Position numbers and translations under genes: made by a program. The notes under the pieces were generated by a model that did not search any database, was not told the origin of the DNA, and saw only the letters and a program-made list of their open reading frames with translations. From assembly GCA_016800925.1 (NCBI GenBank), contig JABCPU010000134.1:97691-161690 (forward strand): a DNA stretch of 64,000 nt, given 5' to 3'. Numbering within the stretch: position 1 is the stretch's first letter; every line of letters starts with the position of its first letter. Below are positions 44,601 to 53,616 of the stretch, one piece after another. Source of the stretch: Suillus spraguei. Lineage: Eukaryota > Basidiomycota > Agaricomycetes > Boletales > Suillaceae.

Positions 44601-45777
44601 GAGCTTTGTTACTGTATTTCGGAGGAGGAAGGGAGATTGTGGAGTAGTTGGGAAGTTGTTCGAGTCGGGAAGTTCCATCACGTGTGAGGGGTGTATCCAT
44701 GGATACTTCTTCGATGATTCTCATACTAACTCCATCGGTGTCGTATTCCACAAGGAATTCTCCATCTCCAAGCTCGTAAGAGGAAATTTCATGTACTTCT
44801 GGTGCATGCCAGACATCTTGCATAGTGTTAAATTGGTCATCATCCTCTGTTGGGATCAACGAGGGCACGGGTTCTTCTTCATCAGGGATTTCTTCAATTG
44901 AAGCTGAAGGAGTATGTTGAAGAGTTTTCGGAGTGACATAGAATTTGGATAATTTTGGTACATTTGTATCTCGTCCAGGAATTTCTTCTTCCACTTTTCT
45001 TTTCCCATACTTCTGTTCTTCTATTGGTCATTGCTCAATAGGTTCTGGTCTGGTTCAATGCTCAGGCTTGGATTTGTTTTTGTGCTTTTCTACGCGGGGA
45101 ATCGGTGATACTGCCCATGGTAGTTGTACATGGGGAATGGGGTCTGTAGTACGTGGAATTCGTACTTCCGGTTCAGGATTTGTAGGAATGGGAGTAGGAG
45201 GGATGACAAGGGATCTCGGAAGTTGGGAGTGTTGCCATTTCTTAGGGTGGCAGTGGAAGGCAGGTGGCAATCCGTTCTTCTTCCGATCAGTATCTAAGTC
45301 AATTTCAATTTCATCAGATTTCATCGTTCGAGGGAGGGCTAGTGTTTCAGTGGCCCAATCTATACTTGGGTTCATTGCACGTAGCCATGGAATCCCCAGA
45401 AGGATTTGATCTCTTCTTCCTAGCTTGGTGATATTGAATTTTCCATACATGGTTCGTTCATCAATTTTGACCACTAGGAGACAGTAGTGCGTGATTGGTC
45501 CTCCTTTGATAAGAGTTCCATCTGCCATAGTAACTCGAAATGGTGTTTTGAGTTTTCGTCGTGTGATTTGATGGAGTTTCACAAATTCTTCGGAAATGAA
45601 TGTTCCTGCCGCGCCTGAATCAATGACAGCAGTGGTGTCGACGGATTTCAAGCGAGTATGCGAGTGAAGGGTGATAGGTATACGAAGTTCTTTTCTTTCA
45701 CCTATAGCGCATACAAGTCTTAGTAATACATTGGGAGAAACATACGTCAAATCTTTGTTTCTCCAATTCAAAAATCC
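41619..45777 (-). pseudogene. G1 Pol: protease, RT, RNase H, integrase, chromodomain (copy c)
   Basis: Entered from gag by a -1 shift near 45770. Protease: AVIDSGAAGTFIS (D-S-G at about 45605-45635) and ILLGIPWLRAMNP. A long acidic linker (EIPDEEEPVPSLIPTEDDD) follows. RT: GELRPCQDYHYIND, KMDIRSGYNN, VIYMDDILIFS (about 43955-43985), SFLGFCNFYR. RNase H at about 43600-43150. HHCC at about 42900-42780. Integrase core: VVDHGLMKG, SDRG and a Q-T-E segment near 42410. Chromodomain at about 41860-41660. A stop separates protease from RT near 45055, and frameshifts lie near 43890, 43440 and 42480. Broadly complete but not functional as read. Confidence 0.88.
45768..45777 (-). promoter_or_regulatory. 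Candidate -1 frameshift (shifty stop) between gag and pol
   Basis: Minus strand reads GGATTTTTGA: gag codons GAT TTT then stop TGA, with pol one base back (GGA TTT TTG). Copy b has GGATTTTTAG with TAG as the stop and the same pol frame. A Phe tRNA on TTT can re-pair at TTT one base upstream. Confidence 0.5.
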
Positions 45778-46607
45778 TCGATAATCTGTCTCACAGTTTC
45801 TTTGCCTTCTTCTTCTTCTTTGACTTCAGCTTGTTGGAGCGGGGTTTTCTTCTTCTTCTCAGGACAGTTATGAATGCGGTGTCCTGTTTTCTTGCATCCA
45901 AAGCATTGTCCTTTCTTCATGCATTCGGATCTCTCCATATCGGAGATTCAATCTACAACCATTGCGTTAGGGTCACGATTAGGTATGTATCGTGCATTTC
46001 CATAATTCTTCTTCTTCTGTTGTGGAGCATGATGTGTTCATATTGCTTGAAGATGATGGTGGGAGTTGTCAATGGAAACTCATTGCAATACAACCTCGCA
46101 GAATACTTCTGAGACATCTCCTGGTGCAAAAAGCTTTGTAAGGATACCCAAGTTCAGGCCATCTTGGAAGAATTGGATCTTTGTTGCATCGTTGGTGATA
46201 CGGGCCTTGGCTGCAAGTGCCTCAAAGTCAGCGATGTAGGTATGGAGATCTCTGCTTCCTTGTTTGAGGTCCCTGAGTTTCGTGAGTGCAGTTCCTTTGG
46301 TATCCACTGGTTCGAAGGCTTCTTTGAAGCTTTTCATAAAATCCGACAGTGTCCCATAACCGACTTTTTGTCCAGAGGTATCAGTTGACTGAGCATGATC
46401 GAGGAATTGTTCTTTCCAAGATTTGGCATTTTTCTCAGTCATGAAGGATGTTATGAAAATGATCTTCTGCTTGTCTGTGGTGTAAAGCTTTTCATTGATG
46501 TCGAAGCATAGATTGCATGATTGGATAAATTCGCGAGAATTGTCACAATCTCCATCAAAACCGGTTGGGAGACCGATTTTGTATTCAAATTCTTTGGTGG
46601 TTGTCAT
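45768..46607 (-). pseudogene. G1 Gag (copy c)
   Basis: ATG at 46607. The core (KIGLPTGFDGDCDN; FDINEKLYTTDKQKIIFITSF) covers about 175 residues up to a TGA at 46080, where copy b has TGT. Beyond a small frameshift the zinc knuckle (CFGCKKTGHRIHNC) and a Lys/Glu-rich tail run to TGA at 45768-45770. It would form the particle shell. The stop is probably a recent lesion, since the downstream frame is still recognisable. Confidence 0.85.
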
Positions 46608-46722
46608 AGTGGTGATTCATCTGGTGAGTTATACTTTCTCAGTGCCTACATGCACTGTCTTGCTGTCCGTTAGGGCTTATCAGGGTTCAGGGTCGTAGAC
46701 TGGGTAGTCGACGATCAGGTGG

Positions 46723-46733
46723 ACTTTAATCTT
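46723..46733 (-). other. Predicted self-primer binding site of G1
   Basis: AAGATTAAAGT on the element strand, one base after the 5' LTR. Exactly complementary to ACTTTAATCTT at 46994-47004 in the LTR. No tRNA 3'-end match is evident. Confidence 0.7.
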
Positions 46734-46734
46734 T

Positions 46735-47207
46735 TGTTATGACTGGGGTGGCATCACCAGCGACAGTGAAAAGACACTGATGGTCTGCTGGGAAGTTCTA
46801 CAATGTCCAGAAGAGGACAAGGTGAAAGTACAAGGAATGCGTTCCGAGTACTGTCAAGGGTTTGGCCTCAAAGACAAGTCTAAGAGGTTCTACGAGAATA
46901 GAGACTAAGACTAAGGAGTGCTTAGACTTAGAGACGATTCAAGACAACTTAGGTTGGAGACCTAAGCGAAGGATGTTCCAGGTAAAACCCAGTAAGATTA
47001 AAGTAAAGTATACAAGCATAATACAACGTGCTTAAATAGGTCAATATGTGCGCACGGACCAAGAGAGTCGTGAGAATGTAAGTGTGTATCCAAAGAAGGA
47101 AGGCAACTATAGTACAGATGCATTGAACATATGAGTCAGAGTTCATTATGTAATGTACAGGTAAAGGAAACAAAGAGAAAATAACAGGGGCACGTACAAT
47201 TGTAACA
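46735..47207 (-). repeat. 5' LTR of G1 copy c
   Basis: 473 bp, same length as the 3' LTR, followed on the element strand by one base and the primer site. Confidence 0.93.
46994..47038 (-). promoter_or_regulatory. LTR Z TATA box and inferred transcript start
   Basis: TATTTAAG (47031-47038, minus strand) is followed after 26 nt by ACTTTAATCTT (47004-46994). That spacing places the transcript 5' end at the 11-mer that is complementary to the primer site. Confidence 0.65.
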
Positions 47208-48420
47208 ATATCCAATCCATGCTCATATCCGAAACTATTCCCATGCACCTGCTCATTACCCCTTTTAGATTATACCTGTGTCTGGTGTTCAGTTATCTCT
47301 GCACCTCCGGCTTTCAGTTATCTCGACTTTCATCTTGATAAGATATTTTGTACAAGTCTTATTTCCGAGTTCATAGCCTTGTGTTCCGTTGTACTTACTA
47401 ATGTGTTCCACATGCCTCAGACATAGCCTTGGACTATCCTTAATTACCTTCCGGCATGCTACCTACAGTATATAAGCTTGTAGTACAACTCCAGCAGACC
47501 TCAGTCTGATCATTGCTTTCCTACTTCTGTATATTCCTTTGACTTCTGTATCTTGTTACCATGCCTATATAAATCTGTTTCCGTTCTTGCACTTGGGCTC
47601 TGCCTATATCCTTTTTGGACTTCATCCGTTTCCTGTCTCTCATCTGTTTCACCTCCAACTCTACCTTTGGTAGTCTTATCCTGTCTGTGTCTATTCCAGA
47701 CCTTGTCCGGAGTAGTCTATACTATCTCTACACCATATCCGGACCTACTCCTCTCTAGTAGTCAACACCTCCCCTAAGATCCATAGAGCTATGCTCGTCC
47801 AATCATCCAATCATCTGCCCCTCTGCTCTTCTGCTCTTCCGCTCCTCCAAGCTCCAGACCTTTGGACCTCTGGTCCTCCAGATCTATCCTATCCTATCCT
47901 CTGATATCTATGGATTATCTTTCCCCTGTGGAGCTCTGCTCCTATCCTGCCCTGGACTTTGTCCAGGAGACCATCTTTCATCCATTCTACTTGGAACTTG
48001 TTCCAGTAGTCTTACCATTACTCCCTACCATCCGGAAATAGTTCCGGCATGTTCCCGCGCTCATCTGGAAGTCCTTCAGAGCTCTATTGAGCTATCCTGT
48101 CCTAAGAGTTCATCCGGACTCCATCCAGACTTCACCATAACTCCCCTTTGGACTTCATCCAAAATTAAGGGCACATACTCGGGTAAGGGGCACAGCGTAC
48201 AAGCTGAGGCCAAGCCCCTTTGACTTTCTGACCCTCTGGTACAACACCATGTAAAGCCAGGACTTCTTAGTAGCCCCCAGTTTTGCATGGTTGTAACAGG
48301 TATGCTGGGTACTAGGCTTCAGCACTACAGATGACAAGTGGTTGCCTAGAAGAGAGTTGGAAGATTGTGAAGCTTTAGATGTTTGGGAGAATGAGAGAGC
48401 TCAAGGATAGTGGGGAAGGG

Positions 48421-48640
48421 TGTAAGCATAATGCTTACCACACATCAAGGATGATGCAAACAATAACACAATCTATGACAACATGCCCTGGTCCTCTCTG
48501 ATTGGACACTGCATGAGACTCCAATGTGTATATAAAGCTTACTGTACACATACCTAGAGCTTAGCTTCTCTCACCACCTTGTCAATCATATGCTCTTCCA
48601 TGTTACTGTCTGCCTGTTAGTGTTTGCCATTGAAGTGACA
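48421..48640 (+). repeat. Probable 3' LTR of G3 (right end uncertain)
   Basis: It starts TGTAAGCATAATGC directly after a purine tract and the chromodomain stop. TATATAAAG occurs at about 48529-48537. The right end is a guess (…GAAGTGACA at 48640). Confidence 0.45.
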
Positions 48641-48890
48641 GCCTTTCACATATGCTGGACCCATCTGGGTGCATAACTTTTGGAGTTGAGGATGGGGAAG
48701 TGCCTTTCAATAGTGTACCTTGTTCTTATAGCCCCTCCCTGTCCTCATTAGCCTCTTCTTGCAAGAGAATTAACAATGTATTCAAGTTATACTGATAGAT
48801 ATCAGTGTACTAGGGTTAGTCTGAATTTGGCCTAGGTCATTCAAGCTCCGACCTTTGGCAAAATAGTCAGCCGAGAACATCTCACATAGT
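48641..48890. other. Noncoding, nothing recognised
   Basis: No gene, LTR end or repeat could be supported here. It may contain the rest of the G3 LTR. Confidence 0.4.
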
Positions 48891-49288
48891 AAAACTTCAA
48901 CTTACTTAATCAGCCTTTTTTGGACTTTTCACATCTTTTCAAACAGGAGTGGTCCTTTTTTTGGTTATCCACTGCCTGATCTGAACTTATGTGTTCCAAT
49001 ATGTTTTATAAACCTAAGAGACATGCTTTAAAACATAAAACAGAAATTTGTTACCAGTAAGTGGCACAGAGTGCTGATTATCTTCATTTTCAAATCCTCT
49101 CCTGAAGTGGTAATCTTTGCAAATTGTGAACTCTAACCATTGCAATGGTATGAAATAATAATAATAAACTATTCTTGATACTCAAGTTGGGACCAGGCAG
49201 TGAATTAAGAAAGATTATTGAAAAAAAGGCCACTCCTTGAAAAGATATGAAAAGTCCAAAAAAGTCTGATAAAGTAAGTTGAAGTTTT
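48891..49288. repeat. MITE-like element with about 70-bp terminal inverted repeats
   Basis: AAAACTTCAACTTACTT at 48891 onward pairs with its reverse complement ending at 49288. The match extends through GACTTTTCA.ATCTTTTCAA to the poly-T. About 260 bp of noncoding spacer lies between. The size (398 bp), AT richness and lack of ORFs fit a miniature inverted-repeat element. No target duplication could be fixed. Confidence 0.7.
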
Positions 49289-49573
49289 CCTGAAGTTTGC
49301 TAAATGTTGGTCAACATCTGGTTGCCAAACTGACTCTAAGTGAACCGCAGCATAGAAGCAGACATGCATGTTTTGTATGCTACGGTAATTCTAAAATCCT
49401 AATTCACATGAGGGCACGTCGTCAATTCTGCTTGGACGCCCTTATCAGACAAGGCAAACATCTATCTAGTTCTGTTAATTATACCACATAGTAGCAAGGC
49501 AGTGGCATCCCATTGTCAATTCAAATTCTCATTCACAAAAGTAGCATCGCTCACAAATGTCAATCGAGGAGGT
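49289..49573. other. 3' flank of NAPRT copy A
   Basis: No convincing gene. It presumably includes the 3' UTR of the minus-strand NAPRT gene. Confidence 0.4.
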
Positions 49574-51417
49574 TTATGAGACCAATATCTGGTACATCTC
49601 TTTGACCTTCGCCACAACTTCTGGAACACCAGTATTCTGTGGGGGTAAAACGTAAATGAGAACACAACATTGTCAAGACCGAGAATCACGACATATCCCA
49701 CCTTTGTATCCTCGTCACTAATCTTAACACACTCCTTCCCCTCAATCGACCCAAGTTTAATCACAATATTCAGCGCCTTGCTCTGTTCCTCATATCCACT
49801 ACTCTTTTTCTTGAAATCGTTCGTCAGCCAAGTCCCAATACCAAACGAACCTGCACGTGCACAAAATCAATGGTTAGACGAGACACGACCCCAGATAAGG
49901 CGACAACGTGCACTTGAACCCAAGCAACTGACACTGCTCATTCAACTCCTTCGCCTTCTTAAAATCCAACGCATCGTTGAAGATGATAGCTTTCTGTTTA
50001 TAATTGATGCCGCGCTCCTCGTACATCTGCATAGCCCTCGGCGCAAATACTTTTGGATCTCCCGAGTCTTGACGCAGGGCTTTCCATTGGTTGGCGCGTC
50101 TATTATCGAATTCCTATAAATACAATGAAAACGTAAAAATATGAAGATGTGGATAAGAGAAACTCAGAGTCGTCGTGCGCACCCGATAAAACACTTCAGT
50201 GGAGAATGTATCTGTAGGCGTGACCGAAAGACTGTCTCCGTAGAGGTTTGACCAGAGATCCAGAGCCGTTCCCGCAGCGTCTTTATAATCACCCAGCGCT
50301 GCAATCTAAGTATATATTTGATTAGAAGAGAATCTATCATGAAGATAGTAGTACTTGCACCCATAAACCACTCACTAAAAAGTATGAGTTCCAAGTCAAT
50401 GAAAATAAGAGGAACGACGTACTGAGCGATCGTGCCTACCGCGTTGAGATTGTATCGCATAGCGAGGTAGGGCTGCCAATCTGCGTCAAAAAAAAAGGAG
50501 GACCACCGATGACTGCATACATTACAAGTTCCATAAAACCCCTCCTTCCACTCATGCGCATCCCTCGCTTTCTTAATTCCCCTCACTACCAAATCATGCG
50601 TCACGAACGACCGCCTGCGCCGCGTCCCGAATTCACCAAACATACATCGCGCGTCTAAAAGGGATGTGGCTTTATGCGCAGCTTGTTCTGGCCCATTCTC
50701 GTATTCAGTAACACGAAAGAATCAAGAGTGAATGTGATATTATATTTTCTTACCTTCCTGACCAGTATAATCCCAATCCCTATCTGCATATCGAAAATAC
50801 ATCTCAGAAAGACACGCCATGAGTGGTACAGCCCATAAAACCGTTTCCACCCATAAGCCTCTCGCTTCGATCTTGACGTTGCCCATATCGGGGTCATCAG
50901 GAGACGGTATGAAGGTGACAGATATCTACGGGTGCGCGTCAATAGGGTTACAGGTACAGGTAACAGGGGAAGAGATCAAAAATTACTTGATCGGGTTTGA
51001 ATCTATAGGACTGGAGATAATCGAGATACCCAGCCTTGAAATACTTGCATTGATTTTGGAGCCAGAAGCGTTCGTCTTGTGTAAGTTGTACATCGGCGAA
51101 ACCTGCATGTACTAAATCAAGCACCTCGTAGAGTGGATGGTTGGATGAACACGAACTGCTCAGTGCTTCGCGAAACTTCTCTATACATGTTCTGGGGAAT
51201 TGACGATGCTTGTCGCGGTGCGTGAATCGATGTACGACTTTTGCAGTAGGATAGTATTCGAAAATAGCCTGTTGCATCGTGAACTGCGAAACGAAGTCAA
51301 CATGATAGGAGACAATAACGGTGCTACTACGATACATGCCATGTATAAATCAGTGTCGAGGATCGACATAACCTTAAACTCAGTATGAACATCTCTGGCG
51401 CTGGTGTGGCTGGTCAT
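49574..51417 (-). CDS. NPT1: Nicotinate phosphoribosyltransferase (copy A)
   Basis: Makes nicotinate mononucleotide from nicotinate and PRPP with ATP, the first step of the Preiss-Handler NAD salvage route; cytosolic/nuclear. Ten exons (plus coordinates, minus strand): 51417-51340, 51283-50987, 50925-50754, 50687-50521, 50472-50423, 50374-50359, 50305-50183, 50113-49912, 49850-49702, 49636-49574. These total 438 codons plus stop, the usual fungal length. Family landmarks: ILDTDLY and MQQAIFEYYP near the N-terminus, FGTRRRRSFVTHDLVVRG, GTIAHEWFMG, the signature RQDSGDP, and FGIGTWLTND. Exon 6 is only 16 nt. Introns 1, 6 and 8 use GC donors (GCATGT, GCAAGT, GCACGT); the rest are GT-AG. An 18-codon stretch in exon 2 (near 51100) is unlike other family members and might be an extra intron. 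No disabling lesion seen. Confidence 0.88.
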
Positions 51418-52124
51418 GGTGAGGATGGATAAAGAGATTGATAAGAAGAGTCAGGTTATCAAGTTCACCTGCCATGACTCCCACCTAAGTCCTATAATTA
51501 GAGGTATCTGGGGACCGCCCGTATGAAGTACCGAATGGTCTGAGAGTCTCACCTGAGGCTGTGTGACACCGTTCTATTTAAGGTAACTGAATTGGATGGT
51601 TGCATCATACTATTTTTATATCTTGCAGGCCAAGGACGAATTTCGTTTATAAAGTAAAGAAGGGGTGGTCATGAGACGACTAAGGTTGATAGTGGCAAGG
51701 AACAGATCGACGTAGTTAGCAATACTTGATACTAGCAAACGAAAATAGACCTAGTGCACGAGAAAAGGCTTAGATACGAGAGCACATGAACACTTTATAT
51801 ACGTTTTCGAGTGGTCGAATAGGCCGGAAAAAAGATTCGTAACACATGGGTACACGAAAATTGAGCGGGAAAGATAGGGGAACCGTGTGCACTCAGCAAA
51901 TGAAAAGGCTGTATCCACGTGACTCAGATGCAATTAGTGAGGTCTTGAGTGGTCCGGGCGTAGAGGATAAGCATACGATCCTTACATTTACGTCTGCCGA
52001 TGTTTCTTCGTTGCTGTTACCAACATACATTGAATTGGATTGCGAAAAAAAAGCAAGAAGGCAACGCTTGCTTCGAAGGCCGCTAAAGTCTCCACTGGGA
52101 GAAATTGCGACTCAAGAAACATGG
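51418..52124. other. Intergenic between NAPRT copy A and WD40 relic
   Basis: A plus-strand open frame of 98 codons at 51846-52142 has no recognised motif. Nothing else can be supported. Divergent promoter sequences for copy A should lie near 51420-51600. Confidence 0.4.
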
Positions 52125-52760
52125 TCATGTGGTATGTTCTAACTTGCTAGTGCTCCACAGGCGCACAGTCTTTTCGTCCGTAGTTGTAATGAAGGAGCTA
52201 TCAGAAGAAATAGCGAGCGAGTTGATCTGGGAGAGGTAACCAGTGCATCGAGGTGTCCCAGTACTTGGTTGTTGACAGTTATGTTGTATGATGCAGAGAC
52301 AATTTGCTGGCCATCGGGTGCCCACACAACACTTTAAACCCAATCTTTGTGAGTGTTAACGTTGTTGTCCAACAGAGAAGCTCAGCGATATCGGTGCGTC
52401 AAACACGAACGGTATCTATGATTTGCCGAATGCTAATTGTAGCCCACCAGACTCCTACAGGCCCGGAGTGCGATTAAAAGGACACCGCCGGCCTCTGCCA
52501 TATCCTATGTAATAACTGTGCTATCATCTCGCACGATTGCGAGTCTCTTCATCGGGGGAGAAACACCGACCCAACCCCATCTGTATGCTGCACCAGCAGT
52601 TCCAATAACATCCGCTTGCTATCGACGTCCCAGATGATTATTTCTCCATCTCCTCCGTTCGCTATTTACCCTACGGCGACTGAAAGCACAAACTCACTGT
52701 GCCCCTTGACCGGCTCTTTCATCGATGATCTTTTCTTCACGATTTAAATTTGCACAGCGC
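52125..52760 (-). pseudogene. WD40-repeat protein remnant
   Basis: On the minus strand, pieces of at least three WD40 blades are visible in changing frames. One is GHSEFVLSVAV with GEIIIWDVDSKRMLLELL (about 52720-52590). A second is SVVWAPDGQQIVSAS (about 52350-52290). A third is SLAISSDSSFITTTDEKTV followed by RLWSTS (about 52210-52135). Stops and frameshifts separate them. WD40 propellers are protein-interaction scaffolds, and in fungi they often end NLR-like proteins. Too little remains to say which. Confidence 0.65.
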
Positions 52761-53616
52761 GATCCCATGAACCGATTGACGACCCGTCGACCGTATTCAA
52801 GGAATGCGACTGCCGACACTGCCTTCGTGTATGCACTTGCGTCGTTCTGTGTTGGCGCCCGCTGGGTTGTCTGCGCTGCTGTCGTGCTCTCTGTTATCTT
52901 TTATCATGCAATCCTTACATATCATTAAACAGGGAGATAGGCGGTCAGTGGCATTTGAAGTTGACGAGGGGCGTACTCAGCGGTCAAGTTGTCGATGTTA
53001 TGTGTAGTGGAGGTCATGAGTAGAATTTCATGTCTGCCTATAACCCAAATCATGTACCGAAGTTTCAGTTCCTATCGAGTTGTACCATTTCGTCTTGGTA
53101 GACTACTCCTGCCAGACGCATCAATATTATAAGTTCATTCCAGGGCACATCTCACAATGGACATCCAGAACTACACAGGCAGTCGAAACCACTGAATGAG
53201 AGTGATGCAATCGGGCGACCGTTTTTCGAACATGGAAACCTCTTAAAAACCGTCTTTGTAAACACAATCGCATACTTTTCCAGCGAGGCTAGTGCAAGAA
53301 ATTAGCCACAATGATCTTTCTCTCACTGGTTCCGATTGGGTACAAGCTTCTTTTATAATAGTTGCGATCTGAATGCTGGGGCTGTCCTGAAATCAGATAC
53401 CACCTATCTGACCTGATGGTCAGAGCTCATTGTGTCGCGTCGCGTCGGACATGAATGGTTGAGCATGCTACAGTTATTCTAATATAGTTACTAGTACATT
53501 TCGTCGTCGAACTTTGGACGCCCTGGAGTGACGAGATAGCGCAAGACCATCATCAGTTCACTGAGATGTTATTCACGACAACACCATCACTCCCAACTGC
53601 TGATCTACAAACAGGT
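52761..53616. other. Intergenic, nothing recognised
   Basis: Short open frames only. A hydrophobic 67-codon frame at 52725-52928 on the plus strand has no family resemblance. It lies between the WD40 relic and NAPRT copy B. Confidence 0.4.

Larger units (their letters stand above)
39639..47207 (-). mobile_element. Full-length G1 chromovirus (copy c)
   Basis: 7569 bp with two 473-bp LTRs (family Z), perfect target duplication ATATC (39634-39638 and 47208-47212), self-primer site, gag, pol with chromodomain, ORF3, ORF4 and a polypurine tract (AAAAAGGGGGTAA) before the 3' LTR. It is the structural reference for the family, though gag and pol carry stops and frameshifts. Confidence 0.95.
39493..48298 (+). 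mobile_element. Solo LTR family W (W2) containing full G1 element
   Basis: Left part 39493-39638 and right part 47213-48298 form a W LTR of about 1.23 kb (TGTCATATACC to TGGTTGTAACA), with a perfect duplication GGTAT (39488-39492 and 48299-48303). Confidence 0.9.
39465..48411 (+). pseudogene. Chromodomain end of a third Gypsy pol (G3), split by W2
   Basis: Two coding scraps, 39465-39492 and 48304-48411, join in frame across solo LTR W2 (its duplicated GGTAT counted once). Together they give the end of a chromodomain: KQYLV, then GFSTTDDKWLPRRELED, then a stop at 48409-48411. The scaffold resembles the G1 chromodomain (YLVSWKGYSSGDNKWLPEKN) but is clearly a different family. Nine bases after the stop a purine tract (GTGGGGAAGGG) leads into an LTR start at 48421, so this is the 3' end of an element whose rest is lost upstream of Z4. 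Confidence 0.7.
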
